From contig MU006112.1 in the NCBI GenBank assembly GCA_010093705.1, positions 124,001-188,000 on the forward strand: a stretch of DNA of 64,000 bases. Reading direction: 5' to 3'. The translations under genes were made by a program, and so were the position numbers. This document shows positions 23,750 through 35,235 of this stretch, piece after piece. The stretch's first letter is position 1. Every line of letters starts with the position of its first letter. The notes under the pieces are model-generated. The model was not told the DNA's origin, did not search any database, and saw nothing but the letters and a program-made list of their open reading frames with translations. This stretch comes from Patellaria atrata CBS 101060. Its lineage: Eukaryota; Ascomycota; Dothideomycetes; Patellariales; Patellariaceae.

Positions 23750-24884
23750 GGATATAGACACCAGTGTTTGAGGAGTTGCTGGGAGACCAGGTTTGGTTGT
23801 AATACCGGTGGTCTTCGTATCCGGCTTCTTTGGTGGTGGGTCGTCAGTACTCGAGGTATCAGCTATATCGATAATTTTACGTTTCCTAGTTATAGACGGC
23901 GTGATGGGCTCTTCTTAAGGTGCCGACCCGCCGTTATGACGAGACCGGCAAGATGAGGCTGTGGATTGGGATTTGAGAGTGTGGATTGTGTACCGAGTAG
24001 GCTGCTGTGGTCGTTGCTAGCTGAGGGTACAAGGCAGAAGCAGAAACGAGAGCTATCACTGGATAAGCAAGGCTTGTGTAAGACACTTTGAAAGGTAGAG
24101 CAGGGGAAAGAGGCGTTATCCTGTCAGGCAAACACGTCAACGGACTGGGCGGCGATACTGGAGAGGTCAAAAGTAACGCCCGCCTTTTACCTGCACCAAT
24201 CCGCTAGAATTAGACGGGGACTAGCCGCGACTCTTATCTTATCGTGATCTTAGTGCTAGGCTAAGCGTAGGTATCCGTACCGAAGGTCATTTACGTTCTT
24301 TGTGCTATTTCCATACAGTTCACTTTTTACTTTTCATTCACTTCAGTACGATAAATCATGTTCATATTTGTAAAGTAACGTGCACTGGACTCTTGCACCT
24401 ATTCTTCCCTGGTTATATTTCGTAGAACTCGGTTGCTGTACTCGTACCCTGTATAACAGCTAACATGCACCAGTGTCTCGCCTTCCCCAAGTATCAGTTC
24501 TGTACCTTATATAATAGTTGCTACGACGAACGATACGGCCCCTTCTCTGCTTGTACTGTACTGTACAAGTCTGTGTGCCATGAGAATGTTGAGGGCAACG
24601 ACAACAGTACAGGATGCAACGACTGACAGGGACAAATTATTGTTCATTATCAAATTTTCCACGGCATTGCTATCGATCTATCTTACATTTTTTTTCCAGA
24701 CCAATGATCACAAGGATCGTTCAAACGCCTAGAAATGCACTATCAGTACGCCCAGGAGATGCATATGCATCCACACTAATCCTAGTCACAATACCCCATA
24801 CGCCCTCATACTACAATAGCCAGAATATGTAGAAGGGTCATCAAGAAGACAACATGAACTTCATGGATCCTCGTTTTGCTTGAT
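23750..24884. other. Intergenic region upstream of the RBR ligase
   Basis: About 1.1 kb between the RBR start (going left) and the Nma111 3' end (same strand). It contains the palindromic TTGTACTGTACTGTACAA around 24552-24570 and no ORF with a recognisable motif. Confidence 0.4.
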
Positions 24885-27800
24885 TTATGCTGCCTGGCTA
24901 TCCGCTTCTGGTTCGATATCTGCTCCTCCCTCAACTGGGCCAACATCCATCATCGCGGCTTGAACATCGCTAGTTCCAGTTGAATCGCTCTCATGCACTA
25001 TTTGCTTCCATCCGAGTTCCTCACTTGGGTCCTTCACATACTCTAGAGTGGGGAAGTAGTGCTCATTCTTTTTCATCGATGCTACCCATGGGACATTATC
25101 GAAGGTCATGACCTTCATGCGGAAATAAGTGTTGTCTGGGATCTTGATTGCTTCACGAATGAATGCAGTCAGATCCGGTGTAGGAACGCCGTTGATATGT
25201 GTGATGAAGTTGGTCGGTGCAAGGCCGTACATGTAGGCCGGTGACCCGCGCATCTTGAAGCTACAGTTAGCGACGATTATCACAGGAAATGGGATTTACG
25301 ACTTACCCTTCCAGAAACATAGACGTCCGAGTGTACCTTACTGATCTGTTGACGTACAGCATGATGAGGTCTATGGAGGATGGCACCGCAGAATAATACT
25401 GCACGGTCGGTCTCTAAATCCTTAGTTGGGACGGTTGGGACTTTGATGTGCATCTCCTTGTGCTTCCTGATGATGACTGCATCGAGGACATCATTTTCAT
25501 ACATGATATCAAGGTCGGAGACACGCGTAATAAGTTTACCGTTCATTGTGAGAATGACATCTCCTTCATTGAAGCCTCCTTCATGACCAGAGTCAACTTT
25601 ACGGACCATGAAGAGTTGATGTCGTTCAGGATCTTCATTCTCGACACGCTCAATCCATTCTGTAGGAGTTAGCTATCATAGTCGGGCCGCTCGCAGAAAC
25701 CCTAAGAACATACCTTCTGAGACTCCCATCGTACGGACTTGGTGCATCTGGACAGTATGCGTTTCGACGTTTAAGATTCGTAGGTTGGGTTTAATGCCCT
25801 TTCGAATCTGATCTACAATAGGAAGTATCATCGGTGTAGCCATTCCTAAGTGATATTCCATATCTTTACTATTATGAGAGTTGCGTTCGCCAAGGTAAGT
25901 TAGCCAAAGAGCATGAACGGTGCCATCCTCCGTCATCAGAACACCGGAACCGCATTGGCCCGCGAGCCCCGTATCCACGGTAATAGCGTCAAGATTGATG
26001 GCCCTATATCTCGGAGTCTGGGCACTTGCTGGAATAGCTACTGTTGTGATATCGGTCACTACAGTCTTTGCCAAGACAGGACGTGAATTTTGGTTGAAGC
26101 CGAAGAAGATTATTTCATCACCCTGCTTGATGAATTCCGTAGCTAATTTTGCAGACTTAATTGGAGCTTTGACGAGACTTGGGTCATATTGAATAATGAC
26201 GTAGTTTTGCAAAGGATGCATGAAGACCACTTTGCCGTCAACTATTACGGACTCCGCAAAAGTGACAGTGATATCACAGAGATCGTACGGAACGACTGCT
26301 CTTGACACAATAACCAGGCCCTTCTCCGCATCAATTACTAGACCATGTCCAATCTTTCGAGTCTTCGGAAAACCGTCAAGCTTGATAGGCATCGTTGCAG
26401 ATATCCGGACGAAACTCTGCACAATCTCGACAACTTTGGGATAGTATTTGTTCTCCATGCGTATAAAATTCGCTCTTCTAGGGACAGGCGGGACGGCAGG
26501 AATGGGATCACCCAGATCAGCAAAGTCCCATAGGCCAGTGGTATCATTTCGTTTTGCTAGCCTCATCTTGCGAGACCAATGTCGATCGATCGTGTTGATG
26601 CTGGTGTTCAGCGTATGGAGATCACGAAGATGTTTATAAGTAACAACAACACGTGCTCGATCTACGCTTGATGTAAGATTCAGAGGAAACACTGTTGATA
26701 ACGAGTACACTTACCAGGTATGCCTTTCATAACGTTAATGAAGGTTTCCAGATTTGGCGTATCTTTATCATCGACGGATTGAATGAGCCAGCCAGACTCA
26801 CTACCGTCAAATCTAAAAGATCCCGCCGATTCACAAACGTACACTCCAACATCTTTGGTTGCAATTGCATAGAGTCTAGCCTGTTGATATGATATGTCGT
26901 GGAAGGAGGCTCCAGCGACCGTAAGAAAGTTGTCAGGTGTGATTGCATGAAGGTCTCCGACGTCTAATTCGAGATTTAGATCCTCTCCTCCCCGTTGCAC
27001 TAAGACTTGAATCTTGTGATCAACATGGGAGTCTAGGATGTCGTCCAGCTCGACAAACTTCGTTAAAAGGTTGCCGTTGACTTTGATCAAAATATCGCCT
27101 TCTTCAATTTTCTTATCAGCAGGACCTTTAGGTAAAACTGCTTCCGCAACTAGCATGCCAGTCTCCTCTGGGAACTGTTTCCGGGTTTCTTCCTCCCATC
27201 TAGATGTTAAGCCTAACCTTCGGCACTCATCGAACGGTTTGAGGAGCCACTGTACCTGTATGGTCCCACGGGGAACAAGCACGCCGTTTTGGATACATTC
27301 GAGTGCTCGTTTAGGCCGATCTAGGGGAAGAAAGTAATCCGTTGCAGCTCCATCCGCGCGGCCACCGGCTTGCAACGCGACAACGTACCCATCCACGTTC
27401 ACCACAGGACTTCCTGAACTACCACCACTAGCTGCAGCGGCCGCCTGGATATAGTTCGTATCTATAATATTAGCTGATGTTGGTATTTCTGTCTTTGTAG
27501 TGCTTACTGAAATCGCAATAGCCCTCGCCATAATCGGGAGCATTACGGTCCAAACGACTAATGACACCAGATAAGATACTCAGTTTCTCCCCTGCGTCGT
27601 TACCGACTACTCTAATTTCCACTCCGACTCCTGCTCAATGTTAGATAGTGTGCGCAATGGCGGTAGTCTTAACGTACTAGCAAGGTCCGGCTTCAGCTGT
27701 AGGGAAGTAATATTCATATACTTGATCTTTCTCGGATCGAATCGGAGGATTCCAAAGTCGTGGACAGGGTCACGATAGACAGGATAGACGTCACACTGTC

Positions 27801-28354
27801 CATGTTAGGTCAGTGATTGCAGTCATTGAATCCGATGTCGCAAAACGAACCTCTTCATGGTTGTCGAAAATGCAGTATCCCCAGAAAGGTCCTGCGCCGA
27901 CAACGTGCTGGTAATTTGTTAGCATCATCCTTCCTCTTCTGTTCGATTATGGTCATACCCGATTTGTAAGAATGTAACCCTTCTCCGCATCGACAACGAA
28001 TCCGGTAGCCTCGCTAGCGACTGCTGAGTCCGTGTCGAAAGCAAACGTTTGACAGAAATGTATTGATACCACGTTCTTCACCACCTTTGTTATAGTTGCC
28101 TGCCATTCCGCAGAGTCTGGGGTAGCTAGTTGTAGCAACGGAGATAACGGCGCAGGCTCGTAGTCCATATCTGTGCCATTAGCCTCGCTGCCCATGGAGG
28201 AACCAGAGCCATTGACATATACAGGCTCAAGTAAGGCTCTCGCCTGCTTTGCCGGACGCTCACTCGAGGGATTGGGAGCTTCTTTGCGCTTATTGCGAGA
28301 GTCCTGGGTATGGCTAGCCAGATCCATAGTTTTACTAGTCTGAGAGGATGCCAT
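24885..28354 (-). CDS. nma111: Nma111/Ynm3, nuclear double-HtrA serine protease
   Basis: Eight exons: 28354-27959, 27907-27851, 27795-27678, 27630-27508, 27461-26715, 26661-25714, 25659-25307 and 25253-24885; 1046 aa, close to the ~1000-aa family norm. The N-terminus has basic clusters ([12 protein letters not shown]) suited to nuclear import. The first trypsin-like domain keeps a full triad: His133 (TNRHVVG, at the first splice), Asp164 (VHDFGILRF) and Ser247 (GGSSGSPVV). PDZ-like segments follow ([18 protein letters not shown]). The second protease-like half (from about residue 480, [17 protein letters not shown]) has GQCGSGVLM in the serine position and is likely inactive. Two further PDZ-like segments end the protein. 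In yeast Nma111 degrades the IAP-like Bir1 and promotes apoptosis-like death. Every splice joins a known family sequence, for example [17 protein letters not shown]-type. Confidence 0.93.
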
Positions 28355-29292
28355 CGTTTGAACGGAGCGAATATGCGGGATATGTAAGGATACTTTGTAG
28401 GATAGAGGAGGAAAAGGAATTGCACGCTTGTATGGCTTAGGAAACGTCAGGGCTGTAATATACGTGGTTGTGCTGTTCTTTCCTGCAAGATAATCAGAAC
28501 GAACTGCTCTCCTGAGGCTGAGTCGCAGGCCAACAAGCATCCAGACAACTAAAAGGAGAGGACAGTTGCGAACGCAACCACCGAGATATAAAAGGAGATG
28601 GTGGCGAGAGAGGAGAGTGCGTGGGAGGTATGATCCAATATTGTGAATGATGGCATACAGTTTTCTCTATTCGGAGTCGGCATCCACCCACGCCTCGCTC
28701 TATACAACTCAACCGACCAATCATATGAAAGAGCAACAATGATTTAAATATCTATCTATTTTTGCTTATATCTGCACAGCATATTTCTCGGTTCAGCACA
28801 AACCAACTTATATTACATGAATCTCAACCCTAGAGTTGTCCTACCAACATATATTCTTGGTTAATGCTCTTCGTCCTATTTACATCCAGAATGAAACAAC
28901 ATGTTCTATTGCGATCCGATGTCTACTTACGCACTATGTGTATGATATATTTATTTTGATTACAAACTGGGACACATCGACAGACTGAATGTTCACAGCA
29001 GCGCAAGGTTTTGCGTAGTACGGAATACAGGTTCTCTGGTCTACTGATACGGATGGAGTCGCGAGCGAACTATAGGCGTCGAACTGAGACCACTTAGTGC
29101 AAGCTAGGATTTATCATTCCCGGACTTCGTAGATCAAGAGGCGGTATCCTGGTAGTGGGAGCAAATTCCCAGTCCGAAGCCGCGATGTTAATCATTCCCT
29201 AGTTACAATTGCGGTGTATCCATCTCCAAATTGTCTGTTTATGATCTTTGGCATTATTCCAACATTTCACTCCGCATTTGTACGCCATTACT
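28355..29292. other. Intergenic region, Nma111 promoter
   Basis: About 0.94 kb between the Nma111 start and the 3' end of the Naa30 gene, both on the minus strand. An in-frame upstream extension of the Nma111 first exon reaches 28540 but looks like 5' UTR. AT-rich from 28740 to 28980. No other gene seen. Confidence 0.4.
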
Positions 29293-30090
29293 TCACAATA
29301 CACCTGGAGGAGCTTCATATCCTCCTCCATATCCGAATTCGCTTCCCTGCATAGCTGCAGGCTCTTTGGTCGCGGTGCCGGGTTTGAGGTAAAGAATGAG
29401 ACGGAACGCTGCATTTCCGTTCAAATAGTAGCGATGTAATCTTTTCGAACGCAGGAAACCGAGCTTTTCGTACAGTTTCAGGGACGACGTATTCGATGTT
29501 TCTGTCTCGAGAACCACCTGGTAACAATCTATGTCAGGACACTCTCCGATACATTGTAACCAATCTAAGGACCAGAAGAGAATGGGAGGGCGTCAAGGCA
29601 CTGGCGGTCATACTTCATCTGCATCCCGCTCTTTCATAGCATTGATAGCCATACCGACAAGCTTGGTAGCTATGCCCTTTCCCCTATGAGCTTCTTGGAC
29701 AGCCAACATGGCGATATAACCACGGTATGTACCGGAACGATGGTTTTCGAGCTTATTTATAATGATGCCTATGAGGTTTCCCGAGGAATCGAGGGCCTGT
29801 TATTAGACGCGAACTATTAGCGGTAAGCAAACAACATTGAGACGAACGGTATGATCGAGGGCATAAGATGGAGGAAAATCAGTAACATGATAGGGAGCCA
29901 GGTTTACCATATAGCACAGCTCACCCCACTGGTATAGAAAATACCTATAGACATAAATACTATAGGGTTCAGAGAGATCTTTCGAGATCAAGGAGCGAAT
30001 TGCGGGGAGGTACAAAGACTCTTTCGAGCCATCATACTGAACATAATGAAGTTCCGCAGAGGAAGAAGCCCCTGCATCTTGCGCGCTCAT
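29293..30090 (-). CDS. NAA30: N-alpha-acetyltransferase Naa30 (NatC catalytic subunit, Mak3)
   Basis: Three exons: 30090-29908, 29796-29614 and 29517-29293, all phase 0; 196 aa. GNAT fold: [22 protein letters not shown], then [39 protein letters not shown] with the acetyl-CoA loop HRGKGIA at residues 98-104, and [37 protein letters not shown] closes the fold. The [12 protein letters not shown] and MLAV...HRGKGIA pattern is diagnostic for Naa30, which acetylates Met-Leu/Ile/Phe N-termini together with Naa35 and Naa38. The C-terminal Gly/Ala/Pro tail is variable. The PDAT gene starts 315 bp away in the opposite direction. Confidence 0.92.
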
Positions 30091-30404
30091 CTCATTGCAA
30101 TATGTATTTGTAGGGTGAGTTGTACTGTATACTGAATGAACGAACGAAGAGTTGACTGGATGAACAGCGGAGTCAAGTACGGAGTAGTTACGGTAGTAGT
30201 GGGATGCATGTGCAAAGCCAAGAAACGGTGCAGCCGCATCCAGCCGTGGAACGACGGCATGATGCAGGCCGGAAGCTCGTGAAAGAAAGACCTCTAAAGA
30301 TAGTCCGTACTCTTTTTGGGTTTGCGGCCCAACTTCTCCAGCTAGGCCTATTCTTCCCCCGAAGGAGAGCTATATGGCTTAGCTACCTCTATATTTTATT
30401 CAGA
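30091..30404. promoter_or_regulatory. Divergent promoter shared by NAA30 and LRO1
   Basis: 314 bp between outward-facing starts. It includes TTGTACTGTATACTGAATG near 30119-30137 and an open frame upstream of the LRO1 ATG that I read as 5' UTR rather than coding. No regulator site can be named. Confidence 0.4.
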
Positions 30405-32490
30405 ATGACTTCTTTTCTTCGTCGTCGCTTCTTAAGAGTTCCATCTGCCGATACCTCTCCAAATCCTACGCCTTCTCCCGCGTCTATCCCTACGGGCAAT
30501 GATCATGAAGATTATCGTCTGGTTTCCGCCAGAACACTCAAACAGCTCACACACGGCAACATAAAGGTGAAGGGTAGCAAGAGACGGAACTTCTGGATAT
30601 TCAGCGTAGGAGGTCTATTCGGAGTAGTACTCGCAGCTTTCTTCGCGGGAAATAATGATCTCATCGATTTGGCTGGGATTGCAGATGTAAATCTAGACAG
30701 TATCTTGGATGTCTTACCCAGTAGTCTCGTCAGAGATGCGCGTGAGCTACAGGTATGTCGAGGTTACAGTTCTTTATAGGAGCATGTTCTGTTACCAGAT
30801 TCAAGATACGAGATTACGGAGACAAGGGCTGAGAGATGGCTAGAAGGGCTTACCATTTCTTTGGATATTAGGAACATGAGCGCGCTGCGGTCAACTACGA
30901 TTCCTTTTCGGTGGGTTTACACGCGAGGTCACAAGGGATCGAAGCAAAGCACCCCGTCATCATGATCCCCGGAGTCATATCTACCGGATTAGAAAGTTGG
31001 GGGACGGAAGAGAACTCAAGACAATATTTCAGGAAAAGATTATGGGGTAGTTGGAGCATGATGAGAGCCTTAGTCCTGGATAAACCTGGTTGGAAGCGGC
31101 ATATAATGCTGGACAAAACAACAGGTCTTGATCCTCCAGGCATCAAGTTGAGAGCAGCTCAAGGGTTTGATGCGACAGACTTCTTTATCACTGGTTACTG
31201 GATCTGGAATAAGATTCTCGAAAATCTAGCTACGATTGGTTACGATCCCACAAACGCGTTTACCGCAGCATACGACTGGCGGATGTCTTACCAGAATTAT
31301 GAGGTTCGAGATCAATACTTTTCAAGACTCAAGGCACACATTGAACTTGCATCAAGAATTTCGAATAAGAAAGTGGTACTCCTATCTCACAGTATGGGGT
31401 CTCAAGTGCTCTACTACTTCTTTCATTGGGTGGAGGCCGAGGGTCATGGCAATGGTGGACCTAACTGGGTTAACGACCACGTCGACTCCTGGATAAATAT
31501 TAGCGGCTGTATGTTAGGAGCTATGAAAGGCATGCCAGCGGTACTGTCCGGGGAAATGAAGGATACTGCACAGCTTAACGCTTTTGCCGTCTATGGACTT
31601 GAGAAGTTCCTCTCCCGGCATGAGCGAGCAGAAATATTTAGAGCAATGCCCGGTATCTCAAGCATGCTACCTATGGGTGGTGAGGCCGTATGGGGCAATT
31701 TAACCTGGGCACCGGATGACAGACCAAACCAAACTCATAGCTACGGCAGCTTCATCAATTTCAAGGAAAAGAACTCTACGGAGACGAAGGCCAATCTTAC
31801 TATTGAGGATGCTATTCCTTATCTATGGAAACATTCAGAGCAATGGTATAAAGATATGGTGATGCACGCTTATTCTTTCGGAGTCGCACATACTACCAAA
31901 GCAGTCGAGTCCAATCAAAACATTCCTGCCAAATGGGTTAACCCTCTCGAAACTCGGCTCCCGCTAGCACCGAAGTTGAAAATATATTGCTTCTACGGAG
32001 TTGGGAAGGAGACAGAACGAGCTTATTTTTACCGCGAAGACTTCGGGCCTGGTCAGGCGGCAAATGTGACAATTGACACAACTTTTTCGAAAGATAGAGC
32101 AGATCATGGAGTTGTGATGGGTGAAGGAGATGGAACGGTGAATCTGTTGTCCAGCGGTTATATGTGCGCAAAGGGGTGGAAGTTGAAAAGGTTCAACCCG
32201 GCTGGTGTGAAGGTTAAGATTTATGAGATGCCTCACGAGCCTGACAGGTTCAGCCCGAGAGGTGGCCCAAATACTGGTACGATGATCTCCTCTGATTTGG
32301 AGGCGTATAATAACATACTGATGTTACTACAGGTGATCACGTTGATATTCTGGGCAGATCGAGCTTGAATGACCTAATTCTAAGAGTAGCTGGTGGGAAG
32401 GGAGAAGATATTGAAGAGACTATCCACTCAAACATCAGAGAATATGCTGAGAAGGTTAAGATATATGAAGAGAATAGTGAATTCTTCTAG
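30405..32490 (+). CDS. LRO1: Phospholipid:diacylglycerol acyltransferase (PDAT)
   Basis: Three exons: 30405-30752, 30872-32276 and 32333-32490; 636 aa. PDAT moves an acyl chain from the sn-2 position of a phospholipid to diacylglycerol, making triacylglycerol in the ER. A Pro/Ser-rich N-terminal tail and basic stretch (KVKGSKRR) precede one membrane span, residues ~63-82 (NFWIFSVGGLFGVVLAAFF). The lumenal LCAT-like domain has HPVIMIPGVISTGLESW, SWSMMRALVLD, and the lipase serine elbow SHSMGS with nucleophile near residue 290. MGEGDGTVNLLSSGYMC carries the acidic residue. The His-containing block DHVDILGRSSLNDLILRVA is only seen after splicing, since GG|GT at 32276/32333 restores it. The upstream open frame from 30204 would add 67 residues but MTSFLRRRF is the usual fungal start. 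Confidence 0.93.
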
Positions 32491-32971
32491 TGGGAGTATA
32501 ACTTCCGCGAAGTTATATTGCATATACGGTGTTCGGCGTGGTGATTGATAGGAAGCATCGATATCATACATTGTGATAATGATGGTTTACAAGATACCTA
32601 TAGAGTGTTTGGGGAGGTAAGATAGCTTTTATGACTTCATTAATCGTATCTTATAGTATTCGATTCTTAATCGCTAATGATATGACTATATTTACCCTAA
32701 TCATGGTGTGAAAAGCACATCACACTGGAGCTCCAGGATCTGCCAATGCACGACATCCCGCTGCTTACACATAGCAACTCTTGTATTCAAGTATCCCTGT
32801 GCATCACCAACATCAAGCAAGCTCGGATAGGTAGGAGGCTACGTAATTGTAGGGAGAAAGGGACATATGCTATCCATCTCACCCGCTTCACAAGACCGCT
32901 CTCCTTTCCCTTCTATCCTTGGACACTTTCCAAACTCTCACATATCTAGCTAAGACCAATAGCATAGCAGA
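32491..32971. other. Intergenic spacer
   Basis: About 480 bp between the PDAT stop and the remnant of a beta-lactamase-like gene; AT-rich in the first half, with a CT-rich leader-like stretch at 32890-32940. No gene seen. Confidence 0.4.
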
Positions 32972-34406
32972 ATGTCTACAACACTCAAAGCTTTCGAGGA
33001 TGCAATCTAGCAAGCAGTTGCCGACAAGATCCTACTCGGCGCCGCCGTTGTGGCAGCCACGAAAAATAGTAGGTCTCACACACAAGCATAGATAAACGAG
33101 GCTCATACGAAACCACAAGGCGACGAATTCCTCTACGCGAAAGCCTTCGGCCGCGTCTCCATCAAAGAAGTCGCCGCTCCCATGTCTACACCCTCTATCC
33201 TGCGTCTTGCAAGCGCCACCAAGGTGAGAGCCGCAAAGCCCAGAACATCACAACACCCACCTACCCTTCTCATCCTGCGTCCATCCCCACAATATCCCCC
33301 CTATTCACACACCCAGTTTCTCACCGCAATCTGCGCCCTCCAACTAGTCGAGCGCTAAATCCTCACCCTCGACGACCCGGTAACCCCCTTCCTCCCCGAA
33401 CTCAGCCCGCCCCCCCGGTTTTACCCTCACCGAAACCACCGTCCCAATAACCCTCCGACACCTCCTAATCCACACCTCGGGCCTGGTCTACGACTTCAAC
33501 CCCCTCCTAACCGCCTATCGCCGCCTGCACCCCCGTCCCCCAATTTCAACCAAAAAAACAGTCCAAAACACCTACACCCACCCCCTCGTCTTCGTCCCTG
33601 GAGAGGAGGGGAAATGGGAATACGGACCCAGCCTCGACTGGACCGGCACCCTGATATCGCGCGCCACAAACACGTCTCTAGACGCCTACATCCAGACGCA
33701 CATCTGCGCCCCGCTCTCCCTCGCCTCGACGACGTTCCGCGCGCTCGATTCGCCTACCCTCCGCCCCCGCGTCGTTCCGCTCACGATCAAGAGTCCCGAG
33801 ACCGGGGCCCTAAGTACCAGACCCGTCGACGCAGGGAAGGACGACGGTGGAGGGGAGGGTGAGAAGGAGGACTTCGGCGGCGGCCGCGCGTTCTCCACGC
33901 CCCGAGAGTTCGTGGAGCTCATACGCGCTGTACTTCGCGCGGATGGGACGATTCTTGGTCCAGAGATGGCGGGGAGGTGTTCATGCCGCAGTTGCCGCAT
34001 ACGGACGCGTTACAGGCCGCACTTGGTGCGCATGACGACGCGCGGGACGCCGTGGCCTGCACGCCCTTCGCCAGCCTCGAGGACGCGGGCATGCGCTTGA
34101 ACTGGGGATTGGGCGGGTTGTTGTTCCCCCAGGGTGTGGGGAGGGAAAGTTTGGGAGGGGGACGGTGATGTGGAATGGGTACTGGAGCGTGGTGTGGGTG
34201 AGTTCTTCTCCATGTGGTCTATTCTCATGGTTCACTGCTTGAGAGGGGTTGGAGCTGATGCAGAGGTTGGATAGTTCATCGATCCCGAACGCGAGACGTG
34301 CGGCTTCTGGGGCGCGCAGCACTTCCCCTGCGGCGACGCGGAGCACGCGCGGCTCTTCTCTTTGTTTCAGAAGTGGGTTTATGAGGTCGGTGGGAGGGAG
34401 GAGTGA
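32972..34406 (+). pseudogene. Decayed beta-lactamase/transesterase-family gene (PF00144-like)
   Basis: Homology to the class C beta-lactamase-like serine hydrolases (EstB/LovD type) can be followed over about 1.4 kb but no frame is intact. It begins MSTTLKAFEDAI with an in-frame TAG at 33008-33010. EFLYAKAFGRVSIKE and LRLASATK, with the SxxK catalytic motif near 33222-33233, follow an apparent intron. FLTAICALQLVER after a second intron meets a TAA at 33356-33358. A C-rich segment at 33410-33560 loses the frame. Frame resumes with LDWTGTLISRATNTSLDAYI. At least two more frame changes lie between 33970 and 34180 (MPQLPHTDALQAAL, then VMWNGYWSVVW). A last exon-like piece FIDPERETCGFWGAQHFP runs to a TGA at 34404-34406. 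Intron borders still look functional, so decay is probably recent. Fungal members include LovD and many uncharacterised esterases; this copy cannot make a full enzyme as written. Confidence 0.75.
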
Positions 34407-35235
34407 TAGCGTGTCGTTCGGATCCGGTCTGGCCTTCATGGTGGATTTCGTTAGGGTGGTAATTATACGACACGGTTTTACCCCTTTTCGCTTGGAATGG
34501 TTTTATGGTTTTCATATTCTTGACGCTCGTTTATGATATGGTAGCGTTCTGGGTCGGTCTTGGAGGTTTTACTCGCGCTGTCTAGAAGCTACTGCAATAG
34601 AAACTCTTTTAAACTCACACAGGGTCGACGTGCATGTGACGTCGTTGGACGTAAGCACTACGAGGAATATATGAAGGGCACATTGCAAGCGGGGATGCAG
34701 TGAATCTACTTCGTTCTACGGTGGTAACATTGGTGAAAGGTACTGTACACTCCATCTCCCCGTCAAAACCCAATAGACACTACCAAGATAGGCCATCGCT
34801 CATTACCCCCGATCCCGTGCCTACGACTGCCTTCCAATGTCCAAGTTATCCAGTTCCCTCCCCGCTCGGTTCCTCGCGATTAACCACAACCACCTAATCA
34901 TCCCCTAAGCTGCTTGCGCAAGAGTTCTTTCGATTAAAACAGATACTGTGAGTGCAAATATGGCATGAATCCGTAGATCAGCCAAGGAAAACCACGAAAA
35001 AGAAGATACGGAGAAAAGGTAAAGCGAAGGTGACAGTTCGATGAAAATGTGATGAGAGAAAGATCATGACGGCGTGACCGAACCCGTTCCTTTGCAGGAA
35101 GAAAAACCAAGAGAATTGAAGTCGACAAACAGATGGTCGCGGAATGGGGAAAGGAAAAGAAAGGGGTAAATATAATACACAAACTCCGGCTAGAACGCAT
35201 CAAGTAAATAAACATCAACATCAGCATCTATAGGG
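34407..35235. other. Spacer between pseudogene and RasGEF gene
   Basis: About 0.83 kb. The right part should be the 3' UTR of the RasGEF gene. GGTACTGTACAC at 34739-34750 is one of the recurring palindromes. No gene seen. Confidence 0.4.

Noticed and set aside
30204-30404. 67-codon upstream extension of PDAT
   Set aside because: The extension is not typical of PDAT; MTSFLRRRF at 30405 fits the fungal N-terminus, and the stretch is shared promoter/5' UTR.
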